From UBA668 sp041918155 (GTDB lineage Bacteria > Actinomycetota > Acidimicrobiia > Acidimicrobiales > Ilumatobacteraceae), in NCBI GenBank assembly GCA_041918155.1, contig JAYRWH010000012.1, positions 1 through 64,000 of the forward strand: a stretch of DNA of 64,000 nt, written 5' to 3'. Position numbers and translations under genes: made by a program. This document shows, piece by piece, positions 51,875 to 60,973 of the stretch (position 1 is its first letter; the number at the start of each line of letters is the position of its first letter). The notes below the pieces were generated by a model that had not been told where the DNA came from, did no database searches, and saw only the letters and a program-made list of their open reading frames with translations.

Positions 51875-51910
51875 CCGAACAGGTGTTCTTGACTTCGAAC
51901 GGGTGTTCGT
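51875..51910 (+). promoter_or_regulatory. two tandem LexA (SOS) boxes
   Basis: TCGAAC-N4-GTTCGT at 51895-51910 matches the actinobacterial LexA consensus TCGAAC-N4-GTTCGA at 11 of 12 positions. A second box, CCGAAC-N4-GTTCTT, lies at 51875-51890 and keeps the GAAC-N4-GTTC core. A TTGACT -35-like hexamer (51889-51894) sits between them, so a bound repressor would cover the promoter of the nuclease gene. Confidence 0.75.
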
Positions 51911-51927
51911 GATCGACTGTGTGTTCG

Positions 51928-53574
51928 ATGCAACGTTCGTTCGAGGATCTCGGTACCCCACTGGCGGACGTCACGTTCTGCGTACTCGACATCGAGACGA
52001 CCGGCACCGACCGCGGCACCGACCTCATCACCGAGATCGGCGTGGTCAAGGTCCGCGGCGGCGAGTGCCTCGGCACGATGGGCACGCTCATCAACCCGGG
52101 CAAGGCGATCGCCCCGGCGGTCGTCCTCCTGACGGGCATCACCCAGTCGATGGTGGCCACCGCGCCGCGCATCGAGACCGTGCTCCCCACCCTGCAGGAG
52201 TTCGTCGGCGAGGCGGTCATCGTCGGGCACAACGTCGGCTTCGACATGTCGTTCATCAACGCGGCGATGCTGCGGAGCGATCGCAACTCGTTCCGCAACA
52301 CGATCGTCGACACCCTCCCCCTCGCCCGCCGCCTAGTTCGCGACGAGGTACCCGACTGCCGCCTCGGCACGCTCGCCAGCCGCTTCCGGCTCGACCACCG
52401 CCCCAACCACCGCGCGCTCGACGATGCGCTCGCCACCACCGACCTGCTGCACCTGCTGCTCGAGCGGGCGGCGGGCCTCGGCGTGCTCGGCCTCGACGAT
52501 CTCGTCGCCCTGCCGACGATGAGCGGCCACGCTCAGGCGGGCAAGCTGAAGCTCACCCACTCGCTGCCGCGCTCGCCCGGCGTGTACCGCTTCCTCGGCG
52601 CGAACGACGAGGTGCTCTACGTCGGCAAGGCCACCAACCTACGGGCGCGGGTGCGCAGCTACTTCTCCAGCGACGATCGGCGCAAGATCGGCCCCATGCT
52701 GCGCGAGACCCAGAAGCTCGCGCACACCGTGGCCCACGAGCCGATCAGCGCCGAGGTGCTGGAGTTGCGTTACCTGCACCGGCTGAACCCGCGCTACAAC
52801 CGCGTCGGCACCACGTGGCAGAAGTCGTGCTACGTGCGCCTGACCACCGACGAGGATTGGCCACGCCTGGTGATCACCACCGAGCCGGCAGCCACCGGCG
52901 TGCACCTCGGCCCGCTGCCGTCGCGCGCCACCGCGGCGACCGTGATCGAGGCGGTGCAGTCAGCCCTGCCGATCCGCCGCTGCAGCGGTCGCCTTCGCAA
53001 GGGCCACAAGCCCGCAGCCGACGCCACCCCGTGCAGCGGCGCCCGCCTCGGCGTGGCCATGTGCCCGTGCAGCGGCACCGCCGACGAAGCCACGTACTGG
53101 CGCGTCGTCGGCCAGGCCGTCGCCGCGCTCACCACCTCGCCCGAGGTCGTGCTCGACGTGTTGTGGCGCAAGGTCGCCGCGCTCTCCACCTCGCGCCGCT
53201 ACGAGGAGGCCGCGTCCGTTCGCGACCGCGCGAACGCGTTCGCTACCGCGATCACCCGCCAGCGCCTGCTCGACCAGCTGCGCGCGGCCGGCGATGTGGG
53301 CGTGCAGTTGCACGGCACCGTGCTGCACATACGCGACGGCGTACTGCAGAGCGCCCACGCCATCGACCAGTTGCCGACCGGGCTCGAGCTGCCTCCGCCC
53401 GACGTGCCGGCCTATCCGGCTCCCCTGCCACGTCACGCGGCCGACGAGGTGCTGTGCCTGGCCCGGGCGATCGAGCGCGCCAGCTTCCACGCCCGGCTGC
53501 TGTGGTGCGAGGGCGAGTGGGCGTGGCCCACCGTGCCGGTGCGCGAAGTCACGCGGCTCGACCAGGCTGCCTAA
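51928..53574 (+). CDS. DnaQ-type exonuclease fused to UvrC-like GIY-YIG domain
   Basis: 548 residues. Residues ~15-185 are a DEDDh 3'-5' exonuclease (V-L-D-I-E-T-T-G, H-N-V-G-F-D, H-R-A-L-D-D-A). From about 205 a GIY-YIG nuclease begins (P-G-V-Y-R-F-L, V-L-Y-V-G-K-A-T-N-L-R), with a UvrC-like region after it but no C-terminal UvrC half. Similar fusions occur in mycobacteria. The tandem SOS boxes and the repair domains point to DNA-damage repair. ATG at 51928; a GTG three codons upstream is possible. Confidence 0.92.
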   Translation: MQRSFEDLGTPLADVTFCVLDIETTGTDRGTDLITEIGVVKVRGGECLGTMGTLINPGKAIAPAVVLLTGITQSMVATAPRIETVLPTLQEFVGEAVIVGHNVGFDMSFINAAMLRSDRNSFRNTIVDTLPLARRLVRDEVPDCRLGTLASRFRLDHRPNHRALDDALATTDLLHLLLERAAGLGVLGLDDLVALPTMSGHAQAGKLKLTHSLPRSPGVYRFLGANDEVLYVGKATNLRARVRSYFSSDDRRKIGPMLRETQKLAHTVAHEPISAEVLELRYLHRLNPRYNRVGTTWQKSCYVRLTTDEDWPRLVITTEPAATGVHLGPLPSRATAATVIEAVQSALPIRRCSGRLRKGHKPAADATPCSGARLGVAMCPCSGTADEATYWRVVGQAVAALTTSPEVVLDVLWRKVAALSTSRRYEEAASVRDRANAFATAITRQRLLDQLRAAGDVGVQLHGTVLHIRDGVLQSAHAIDQLPTGLELPPPDVPAYPAPLPRHAADEVLCLARAIERASFHARLLWCEGEWAWPTVPVREVTRLDQAA

Positions 53575-53615
53575 AGCCAACGCCACGCCCCAACCGTGCG
53601 AGGCTGGGAGCCGGA

Positions 53616-56138
53616 ATGCGCAAGCGATCGGCTGCCGCCCCCGCGAGCATCCACACCGAACCGATGTGGTCGCTCGCCGACGAGGTCGTGTTCGAACGAC
53701 TCGCCACCACGGCCAAGGGACTCACCACCGCTGAAGCGGCCACGCGCAACACGAGCGAAGTGGCGGTGCACTCGCCACGGCGGATGACCGAGTGGCGCCT
53801 CCTGCTGCGCCAGGTGGAAAACCCGATCGTGCTCCTGCTGCTCGGTGCCACCGGCCTGGCAATGGCCCTCGGCGACCGCACCGACGGGCTCATCATCCTC
53901 GTGATCACCGCCGCCAGCGGCACCCTCGGGTTCCTGCAGGAGCGCGGCGCGGTGCGCACCGTGGAGGAGTTGATGGCCGTCGTGCGAGTGCACTCCGACG
54001 TGCTCCGCGACGGCACCGAGGTAGAGGTACCCGTCGACGACGTGGTGCTCGGCGATGTGCTGATCCTGCGCGCCGGCGACGTGATCGCCGGCGACGCGCG
54101 GGTGCTGGCCTCGGACTCGCTGCTGCTCGACGAGTCGCCGCTCACCGGCGAGAGCTTCCCGGTCGAAAAGCGTCCCGGCGTGCTGCCCGCGGTCACCTCA
54201 CTCGGAGCGCGTACGAACTCGGTGTGGTGCGGCACCCACGTCGTCAGCGGAGCGGGCACCGCCGTCGTCACCGCGATCGGCGCGGACACCGAGTTCGGCA
54301 GGGTCGGCGCGCGCCTCGCCGCTGCTCACGTGCCCACGGCGTTCGAGCTCGGGCTGCGCCGCTTCGGGCTGATGCTGATGCGCACCGCGGGCGTGCTCGT
54401 GGGCCTCTTGTTCGCCGCCAACGTCGCGCTCGGGCGTGGCGTGATCGAGGCCCTGCTGTTCTCCCTCGCACTCGCGGTCGGCCTCACCCCACAGCTGCTG
54501 CCCGCCATCGTCAGCGTCACCCTCTCGTACGGGGCGCGGCAGATGGCCCGCCAGCGGGTGATCGTCAAGCGACTCGACGCGATCGAGGACATTGGCGCGA
54601 TCGACGTGCTGTGCACCGACAAGACGGGCACGCTCACCACCGGCGTAGTGCAGCTGACCAAGGCACTCGATGCGAGCGGCGCCGAGTCGGCCGATGTGCG
54701 CACCCTCGCCTGGATCAATGCGTCCACGCAACGCGGGTTCATCAACCCGATCGACACCGCACTCGCCGCCGACCCGCCCGCCGAGCCCCCGGCCGTGCGC
54801 CTCATCGACGAGCTGCCCTACGACTTCGACCGCCGGCTGTTGTCCGTGCTCGTCGAGATCGACGGCGTCACCACGCACGTCACCAAGGGCGCCGTGCAAT
54901 CGGTTCTGGCCGCCTGCGGCGATGGGGCACCGGCCGACGCGACGGAGCGCTTCGAGCAGCTCTCCACCGAGGGTTTCCGCGTGCTCGCGATCGCCACCCG
55001 CACGTACACCACCGACGCACCGACGAAGCTGGCCGTGGCCGACGAGAGCGCTATGGCGTTCGCCGGGTACCTGTGCTTCGTCGACCCGACCAAGGCCGAC
55101 GCGGCAGAGGCGATCGCCGAACTCGTCAGCCTCGGTGTCGCCACCAAGGTAATCACCGGCGACAACCGCTACGCCGCCGCCCACGCCGCCGCGGCCGTCG
55201 GCCTGTCCGTCGAAGGGCTGCTCACCGGCGACGAGATGGCGACGCTCACGCCCGAACAGCTCACCGCACGGGTGGCGACCACCGCGGTGTTCGCCGAGAT
55301 CGATCCGCTGCACAAGGAGGCGATCGTCGCCGCGCTACGAGCTGCCGGCCGTACGGTGGGTTACCTCGGCGACGGCATCAACGACGCACCCTCATTGCGC
55401 AACGCGGATGTCGGCATCTCCGTGGACACCGCGGTCGACGTGGCCAAGCACTCGGCCAGCGTCGTGCTGCTCGACAAGGACCTCGCCGTGCTCGCCGAAG
55501 GTATCCGTCAGGGCCGCCGCGTGTTCGCCAACACGCTGAAGTATGTGCAGGTCACGATGTCGGCCAACTTCGGCAACATGATGTCGATGGCCGTCGCCGC
55601 GGTGGTGCTGCCGTTTCTGCCCCTGCTCCCCCGCCAGATCCTGCTGCTCAACTTCCTCTCTGATGTACCGGGCATGACGATCGCCGCCGACCGCGTCGAT
55701 CCCGAGTCCGTGGCCGATCCGCACGGCTGGGACATCACCCGGCTGCGCACGTTCATGATCGTGTTCGGCCTGGTCAGCTCGGTGTTCGATCTCACCACCT
55801 TCGCCGTGCTGCGCTGGGGCTTCCACAGCGAGGCCGGCCTGTTCCGCACCGGTTGGTTCATCGAGTCCACTGCCACCGAACTCGCAGTGATGCTCGTGCT
55901 GCGCACGCGCCGGCGGGCATGGCGCAGCCGCCCCGGTACGGCGTTGCTGTGGTCGTCGGCCGCGATCGCGGCGCTGACCGTCGCCCTCCCCTTCACACCG
56001 ATGGCCAATGATCTCGGGTTGGTGCGCCCCGGCGTCGGCGTGCTGATCGTGCTGGCAACGATCACGATCGCCTACGTGATCGCCACCGAGATCGCCAAGG
56101 AGTGGACGACGCGGCGCGACCGGGCGAAGGCGAGCTGA
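53616..56138 (+). CDS. MgtA-type magnesium-translocating P-type ATPase
   Basis: 840-residue P-type ATPase of class IIIB. T-G-E-S, phosphorylation Asp335 in D-K-T-G-T-L-T, G-D-G-I-N-D-A-P and the C-terminal F-G-N-M-M-S-M-A ... L-L-N-F-L-S-D-V-P-G-M-T block typical of Mg2+ importers are present. The membrane-4 motif reads L-T-P-Q-L-L-P. It lies 41 bases downstream of the nuclease gene, too close for a long Mg-sensing leader, so it is probably co-transcribed. Confidence 0.9.
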   Translation: MRKRSAAAPASIHTEPMWSLADEVVFERLATTAKGLTTAEAATRNTSEVAVHSPRRMTEWRLLLRQVENPIVLLLLGATGLAMALGDRTDGLIILVITAASGTLGFLQERGAVRTVEELMAVVRVHSDVLRDGTEVEVPVDDVVLGDVLILRAGDVIAGDARVLASDSLLLDESPLTGESFPVEKRPGVLPAVTSLGARTNSVWCGTHVVSGAGTAVVTAIGADTEFGRVGARLAAAHVPTAFELGLRRFGLMLMRTAGVLVGLLFAANVALGRGVIEALLFSLALAVGLTPQLLPAIVSVTLSYGARQMARQRVIVKRLDAIEDIGAIDVLCTDKTGTLTTGVVQLTKALDASGAESADVRTLAWINASTQRGFINPIDTALAADPPAEPPAVRLIDELPYDFDRRLLSVLVEIDGVTTHVTKGAVQSVLAACGDGAPADATERFEQLSTEGFRVLAIATRTYTTDAPTKLAVADESAMAFAGYLCFVDPTKADAAEAIAELVSLGVATKVITGDNRYAAAHAAAAVGLSVEGLLTGDEMATLTPEQLTARVATTAVFAEIDPLHKEAIVAALRAAGRTVGYLGDGINDAPSLRNADVGISVDTAVDVAKHSASVVLLDKDLAVLAEGIRQGRRVFANTLKYVQVTMSANFGNMMSMAVAAVVLPFLPLLPRQILLLNFLSDVPGMTIAADRVDPESVADPHGWDITRLRTFMIVFGLVSSVFDLTTFAVLRWGFHSEAGLFRTGWFIESTATELAVMLVLRTRRRAWRSRPGTALLWSSAAIAALTVALPFTPMANDLGLVRPGVGVLIVLATITIAYVIATEIAKEWTTRRDRAKAS

Positions 56139-56154
56139 ACTCAGCGGGCTCGCG

Positions 56155-56985
56155 TCAGCCGGCTTCGATCGTCGCCCCGCCGTGGTCGATGCGCAGGATC
56201 TTGGTGTGACCCTCCGAGGGCAGCGCCGCGGCGAGATGCTCGGCCTCGTCGACTGCACACATCACGGCCACCGCCGGTCCTGAACCACTGAGCCACGCCG
56301 CCCACGCACCCGCCCCGAGCGCGGCATCGAGCGCGGCCCCCGACGGCTCCGCGGCGGCCAGGCGCTGCTGTTGGTGCAATCGATCCTGGGTGGCGGTGCG
56401 CAGCGCACCGACATCGCCTGCCGCGAGCGCGGCGACGAGCAGGGCAGTGTGGCCGATGTTGAACACGACGTCGGCCAGCGGCACTGCTGCGGGCAACCTG
56501 CCCCGCGACTCGTCGGTGCTCGTGGAGAACGTGGGCACCCACATCACGATCGCGGGGTCGAACGACAGCCGGATACGCACTGCCCGTCCACCGGCGGTGG
56601 CGACGATGCCGCCGTACAGCGACGCGGCGACATTGTCGGCGTGACCCTCCAGCTCGGCGGCCACCGCCAGCAGCTCCTCGCGTGCCGCGTCGAGCAACGC
56701 CGGCGAACCGCCATGACGCTGAGCGTGCGCAGCGACGAGGCCACCGACCCGCACGGCACCGCTGAAGCCCATGCCCCGCCCGACCGGGATCGGCGAGCGC
56801 ACCCACAGGTCGCCCACCCCACCGAAGCGGCGGAACGCGACGGCGGCCGGATGGTGCTCGTCGGCCGCGCGACCGCCGTCGGGCGGCGCACCGACGCCGA
56901 CCTCGGCGTAGAGCGACAACGCCATGCCGAGCGTGTCGAAGCCGGGACCGAGGTTGGCCGATGACGCCGGAACGCGGGCGATCAT
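56155..56985 (-). CDS. thrB: homoserine kinase
   Basis: GHMP kinase of threonine synthesis, 276 residues. N-terminal P-A-S-S-A-N-L-G-P-G-F-D, E-G-H-A-D-N-V-A-A-S-L-Y-G-G and C-terminal W-L-S-G-S-G-P are clear. The ATP loop reads P-V-G-R-G-M-G-F-S-G-A instead of the usual P-x3-G-L-G-S-S-A-A. No thrC or hom is adjacent. It follows trpD by 28 bases. Confidence 0.88.
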   Translation of the reverse strand: MIARVPASSANLGPGFDTLGMALSLYAEVGVGAPPDGGRAADEHHPAAVAFRRFGGVGDLWVRSPIPVGRGMGFSGAVRVGGLVAAHAQRHGGSPALLDAAREELLAVAAELEGHADNVAASLYGGIVATAGGRAVRIRLSFDPAIVMWVPTFSTSTDESRGRLPAAVPLADVVFNIGHTALLVAALAAGDVGALRTATQDRLHQQQRLAAAEPSGAALDAALGAGAWAAWLSGSGPAVAVMCAVDEAEHLAAALPSEGHTKILRIDHGGATIEAG

Positions 56986-57013
56986 TGCGGCACCGCCATG
57001 CGTTGATCAGCCA

Positions 57014-58075
57014 TCAACGGCCCAGTTCCTCCGCGGCCTGCTGAGATACGGTGACCCAGCGACTCAGCAGAGCCGCAGCCGCGCCGGAGTCGACCGATTC
57101 GGCGGCTCGCTCGAGCCCCTCGCCGAGCGTCTCGGCGACACCGGCGACAACGATCGCCGCACCTGCGTTGAGGAGCACGATGTTGCGATGCGGACCGTGC
57201 TCGCCGGCGAGCACATTGTGCACCACCCGCGCGTTGACCTCGGGGGTACCACCGACGAGTTCATCCAGGATCGCCGGGGCCAGGCCCACATCGACCGGGT
57301 CGACCTCGAAGCTGCGCACATTGTCGTCATCGAGCGCGAGCACCGTGGAGCTGCCGGTGGTGGTGAGCTCGTCGAGGCCGTTGCCGTGCACCACCCAGGC
57401 CCGATGCGAACCGTGCACGCGCAGGCCGGCGAGCATGCGCTCGGCCATTCCCGGGTTGGCGACGCCGATCAGGTGGCGCTTCACCCGGCCAGGGTTGGAC
57501 ATCGGCCCGAGCAGGTTGAACACCGTGGGGATGCCGATCTCGCGACGGCTGGGAGCGGCGAAGCGGAACGCAGGGTGATAGCGGGCGGCGAGGCAGAAGC
57601 CGATGCCCACGTCCTCCACACAGCGCAGCACCCCCTGCGGGCCGAGTTCGATCGCCACGCCGAGTGTCTCGAGCACGTCGGCCGTGCCGCATTGCGAGCT
57701 GGCCGCGCGGGCGCCGTGCTTGCACACTGGAATCCCGGCGCCGGCGGTGACAATTGCGGCCATCGTGCTGACGTTGATGCTGTGGCTACGATCGCCGCCG
57801 GTGCCGACAATGTCGACCGCCCGCGCTTGCAGCTCGGGCGGCAGGGGCACGAGCGTGGCCGCGGCGAGCACGGCATCGAGCAGCCCGGACAGCTCGTCGG
57901 GCGTCTCGCCCTTCGCGCGCAGGGCGACGACGAACCCGATCAGCTGTGCAGCAGTCGCCTCACCGGCCAGGATCGTCGCCATCGCAGCGCGAGCCTGTGC
58001 CGCCGACAGATCGCGTCGCTCCAGCAGTTCGGTGAGAAGGGCCGGCCACCCGCCGAATTCGTCGAGACCACTCAT
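57014..58075 (-). CDS. trpD: anthranilate phosphoribosyltransferase
   Basis: 353-residue enzyme joining anthranilate with PRPP in tryptophan synthesis. G-T-G-G-D-R-S-H-S-I-N-V-S-T (PRPP loop), K-H-G-A-R-A-A-S-S and N-P-G-R-V-K-R are present. It stands apart from other trp genes and has its own TAGCCT box 7 bases before the ATG. Confidence 0.94.
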   Translation of the reverse strand: MSGLDEFGGWPALLTELLERRDLSAAQARAAMATILAGEATAAQLIGFVVALRAKGETPDELSGLLDAVLAAATLVPLPPELQARAVDIVGTGGDRSHSINVSTMAAIVTAGAGIPVCKHGARAASSQCGTADVLETLGVAIELGPQGVLRCVEDVGIGFCLAARYHPAFRFAAPSRREIGIPTVFNLLGPMSNPGRVKRHLIGVANPGMAERMLAGLRVHGSHRAWVVHGNGLDELTTTGSSTVLALDDDNVRSFEVDPVDVGLAPAILDELVGGTPEVNARVVHNVLAGEHGPHRNIVLLNAGAAIVVAGVAETLGEGLERAAESVDSGAAAALLSRWVTVSQQAAEELGR

Positions 58076-58082
58076 GCGGTGC

Positions 58083-58088
58083 AGGCTA
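58083..58088 (-). promoter_or_regulatory. -10 box (TAGCCT) for leaderless trpD
   Basis: TAGCCT on the minus strand, seven bases before the ATG at 58075. Confidence 0.55.
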
Positions 58089-58117
58089 GGCAGTGTGGCA
58101 TGGATACGGCGAAGGCG

Positions 58118-58357
58118 TTATGCCGTACGCCGCCGCTGACGGATCATCCGCCGCCGCTCGCGCTCGGTGGCGCCACCCCACACGCCGGCCTTCTCCCTCA
58201 CCTGCAGGGCGTACTCGAGGCACGCGACCCGAACGCCACAGTCGGCGCACACGGACTTGGCCTCCTGGCCCTCGTCGTCGTCGTCCGGGTAGAAGATGCT
58301 CGGCTCGAGGCCCCGGCATGCCCCGAGTTGGCGCCAATTGATCTCTTTGGCCGACAC
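58118..58357 (-). CDS. WhiB-family iron-sulfur transcription regulator
   Basis: 79-residue WhiB-like protein. The four cluster cysteines are Cys14, Cys37, Cys40 and Cys46 (C-x22-C-x2-C-x5-C), followed by G-V-W-G-G and a basic C-terminal R-R-R-M-I-R-Q-R-R-R. I chose GTG at 58357 because GGGGGA lies about 8 bases upstream. The family, exclusive to Actinomycetota and their phages, senses redox and partners with sigma factor. The class cannot be fixed from this sequence alone. Confidence 0.93.
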   Translation of the reverse strand: MSAKEINWRQLGACRGLEPSIFYPDDDDEGQEAKSVCADCGVRVACLEYALQVREKAGVWGGATERERRRMIRQRRRTA

Positions 58358-58478
58358 TGAAGATGTCCCCCATCTACTGTGTTGCGGGATCAAACCCCTT
58401 GCAACGGGAAGGAATCTAGGTGCGCTCCGGGGGGCTTGGAAAGACCCAATTTGTGTCTTTTCTGCGCGTTTCGCCCCG
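58358..58478. other. whiB upstream spacer
   Basis: Contains an imperfect GTTGCGGG/CCCNTTGCAAC palindrome (58381-58405) about 25 bases before the whiB start, and a small AAAGAC/GTCTTT hairpin (58440-58445 with 58455-58460) that could be a weak terminator for the DUF3501 operon. Confidence 0.45.
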
Positions 58479-59081
58479 TCAGGCGGTCAAGTCGGCCCGC
58501 AACTCGCCGATCGTGGTCGTCGCCAGCTCGACCGCCTCGGTGTACGCGGGGTGGGCGATCTCCAGCAGGGTGCCTTCGCCGAAGGCTGCGACCTGAGCGG
58601 GGCTGAAGGCGAACGTCACGTAGTGCACTGCCGCCGTGGTGTGCTCGCGAGTGAGTTGTTCGGCGTGCTGCGGGTCGACCGCGCACGGCACCACTTCACC
58701 GGTGGGCAGGCGGAATCGAACGGCCTGCTCGACGCCCACCAGCTTGGGCAGCCACTCTCGCATCTGTTCGTCGGAGGTGAGCTCGATGAACATCGTCGCG
58801 CACAGCTCGCCGCGCTCGGGCACCATCGGGTTGTACACGTCGAGTTCCTGCTGGACGCCCTCGTCGGTGAGGATCTTCTCGGCGCGGGCCATCTCCTGCA
58901 CCTGGAACCGCATCGTGTCGTGGTTCTCGAAGAGCAGGGTGATGATCGTGCCCACGTGCACGCGGCGACGACGCTTCAGCTCGATGACATGAACGCGAAA
59001 GGTGTCGCGCTCGCGCTCGTAGGCGCGCACGTCGGCGATGTCGGCGAGGGTGAGCTTGCGCGAAACGATGTGCGTGGTCAC
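58479..59081 (-). CDS. DUF3501 family protein
   Basis: 200 residues with the DUF3501 signature: a basic K-R-R-R-R-V-H-V-G block, L-L-F-E-N-H-D-T-M-R-F-Q-V-Q-E-M, and E-L-D-V-Y-N ... R-G-E-L-C-A-T. Function unknown. The family usually travels with a GlpC-like FeS protein and rubrerythrin, exactly as here. The start overlaps the FeS gene stop (GTGA), showing translational coupling. Confidence 0.88.
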   Translation of the reverse strand: MTTHIVSRKLTLADIADVRAYERERDTFRVHVIELKRRRRVHVGTIITLLFENHDTMRFQVQEMARAEKILTDEGVQQELDVYNPMVPERGELCATMFIELTSDEQMREWLPKLVGVEQAVRFRLPTGEVVPCAVDPQHAEQLTREHTTAAVHYVTFAFSPAQVAAFGEGTLLEIAHPAYTEAVELATTTIGELRADLTA

Positions 59082-60394
59082 TTCTGGGTGTTCTCCTCGG
59101 CGATGCCGTAGGCACGGGCGATCAGCTGCAGGGGGTGCAACGGAGCGGCGCCGGTCTGCTCGGTGATCGCGGTGTTGGCCAGGTGGCAGTCGCCGGCGAC
59201 GACATCACCCTCGGCCTTGCGGATCTCGTCGGCCAGCTTCTTCGCGATCGGGATGCTGATGTCGGTGTTCTCCGCCCTCAGGCCCCACATGCCGTCGATG
59301 CCGCTGCACAGCTGTACCAACTTCACCTTCGCGCCGGTCAGCTTGATGAGATCGCGGCTCTTGAGGCCGATGTTCTGTGCCTTGAGGTGGCACGGGGTGT
59401 GGTACGCGACTGTGCCGGGCACCTCACCGGGGAAGTCGGTGTCGAGCGAGGTGCCCTCGCCCTTGTGCAGCTTCATCAGGTACTCGGCGGCGTCGTAGGT
59501 GTGCTCGGCGACGAGCTTCGCGTCCTCGCCGCCCACATAGTCGACATAGTCCTTCTTCAGCACATAGCCGCACGTGGGCTGGGGCACGACGATGTCGTTG
59601 CCCTTGCGCACCGATTGAGCCAGCGCCTTCACGTTCTTCTTCGCGACCTTGGTGAACTGGTCGATATCGCCGCTGTGCAGCCACGGGGCACCGCAGCACG
59701 CGGTGGTGTCGGTGAGCGTGCATTCGACGCCGTTGCGCTCGTAGACCTTCACCAGGTCGTGGCCGACACCGGGGGCCTGGTATTCGACGAGGCAGGTGGG
59801 GAACACGGCCACCTTGCCCTGGCGCTTGGTGAGGCGAACCTTGGGGCGCCGCTGGAACCAGGTGGTGAAGCGCTGGCGGGCGTACGGCGGCAGCAGTCGC
59901 ACGGCGGACACACCAGTGGTGACCTCCATCGCCTTGCGCACGAGCGAGCCCGGCTTGGCTCCCACGGCTTTGTTGGCGAGGGGCGCCGCGAGTGTGGCCG
60001 CCTTGCCCATCAGATCGGTACGGCCCATGACCGCATTCGTGGCCCGCGACTTGAGGCTCACCTGGCCTGTGGCGTGGCGCATTGCGTCGGCACGCAACAT
60101 CAGCCGCGGGAAGTCGAGCGCCCACTCGTGCAGCTCGGGGATGTAGGGGCAGTTGACGTAGCAGAGCTTGCACTGGAAGCACTCGTCGACGACCTGGTCC
60201 TGCTGGGCGGGGGTGAGCCGACCCGCGTCCTGGTCGTCGTGGCGGTCGATCATCTCGAACAGCGTCGGGAACGAGGTACAGAACTTGAAGCACAGACGAC
60301 ACCCGTGGCAAAGGTCGAACACCCGCGTCATCTCATCGCGGACGTCCGCCTCGTCGAGGTACTTGGCGTGCTTGGGGTCGTACGTGATCGTCAT
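59078..60394 (-). CDS. GlpC/HdrD-like iron-sulfur oxidoreductase
   Basis: 438 residues. Two ferredoxin-type 4Fe-4S motifs lie near the N-terminus (C-H-G-C-R-L-C-F-K-F-C and C-F-Q-C-K-L-C-Y-V-N-C-P), followed by two CCG domains (T-T-A-C-C-G-A-P-W and Q-L-C-S-G-I-D-G-M-W). It should pass electrons, perhaps to or from rubrerythrin. ATG at 60394; the longer frame reads antisense-like material. Confidence 0.88.
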   Translation of the reverse strand: MTITYDPKHAKYLDEADVRDEMTRVFDLCHGCRLCFKFCTSFPTLFEMIDRHDDQDAGRLTPAQQDQVVDECFQCKLCYVNCPYIPELHEWALDFPRLMLRADAMRHATGQVSLKSRATNAVMGRTDLMGKAATLAAPLANKAVGAKPGSLVRKAMEVTTGVSAVRLLPPYARQRFTTWFQRRPKVRLTKRQGKVAVFPTCLVEYQAPGVGHDLVKVYERNGVECTLTDTTACCGAPWLHSGDIDQFTKVAKKNVKALAQSVRKGNDIVVPQPTCGYVLKKDYVDYVGGEDAKLVAEHTYDAAEYLMKLHKGEGTSLDTDFPGEVPGTVAYHTPCHLKAQNIGLKSRDLIKLTGAKVKLVQLCSGIDGMWGLRAENTDISIPIAKKLADEIRKAEGDVVAGDCHLANTAITEQTGAAPLHPLQLIARAYGIAEENTQK

Positions 60395-60453
60395 GTCGAA
60401 TGTCTGCGGTTCAGCGGCAAGAGGGGCAGAGGATGCTATGTGGGGTCGTGGAG

Positions 60454-60481
60454 CGGAGGGGGCGTTTGCACGCCCCCTCCG
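60454..60481 (-). terminator. strong hairpin between rubrerythrin and the FeS gene
   Basis: A perfect 12-base stem (60454-60465 with 60470-60481) with a TTGC loop, starting 14 bases after the rubrerythrin stop. There is no U-tract, so it may be a partial terminator or 3'-end stabiliser that makes rubrerythrin mRNA more abundant than the downstream genes. Confidence 0.65.
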
Positions 60482-60494
60482 CCACGTATTCGGC

Positions 60495-60908
60495 TCAGAG
60501 CGCGGCGAGGCCCTGGGCGAAGCGGCCGGCGTGGCTCTTCTCGGCGCGAGCCAGCGTCTCGAACCACTCGGCAATCTCGGTGAGACCTTCTTCGCGGGCG
60601 GTCTTGGCGAAGCCCGGGTACATCTGGGTGTACTCGTAGGTCTCGCCGGCGATCGCGGCCTTGTAGTTGGCCTCGGTCTCGCCGATCGGCTCGCCGGTGG
60701 CCGGGTCGCCCACCTGGGCGAGGAACTCGAGGTGACCGTGCGCGTGGCCGGTCTCACCCTCGGCGACCGAGCGGAACAGGGCGGCGGCGTCGGGGTAGCC
60801 CTCGACATCGGCCTTCTGGGCGAACCACAAGTAGCGACGGTTCGCCTGGCTCTCGCCGGCGAAGCACTCCTTCAGGTTCTCATGGGTCTTGGTGCCTTTG
60901 AGGCTCAT
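60495..60908 (-). CDS. rubrerythrin (ferritin-like, no rubredoxin domain)
   Basis: 137-residue di-iron protein that removes peroxide. Glutamate/histidine ligands appear in G-E-S-Q-A-N-R-R-Y, A-E-G-E-T-G-H-A-H and A-R-A-E-K-S-H. The C-terminal rubredoxin Cys4 domain is absent, so electrons must come from another protein. ATG with GGAG about 7 bases upstream. Lies just downstream of a Fur-type regulator. Confidence 0.92.
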   Translation of the reverse strand: MSLKGTKTHENLKECFAGESQANRRYLWFAQKADVEGYPDAAALFRSVAEGETGHAHGHLEFLAQVGDPATGEPIGETEANYKAAIAGETYEYTQMYPGFAKTAREEGLTEIAEWFETLARAEKSHAGRFAQGLAAL

Positions 60909-60973
60909 TGCTTGCTCCTTGTTGCTGATCCTGGGTTGGGATGGGTTGGGAGATGGGTGAACGGGGTTGCGCG

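Noticed and set aside
58381..58405. tRNA fragment
   Set aside because: A GGGGTTTGATCCC stretch resembles a T arm, but no acceptor or anticodon stems are present.
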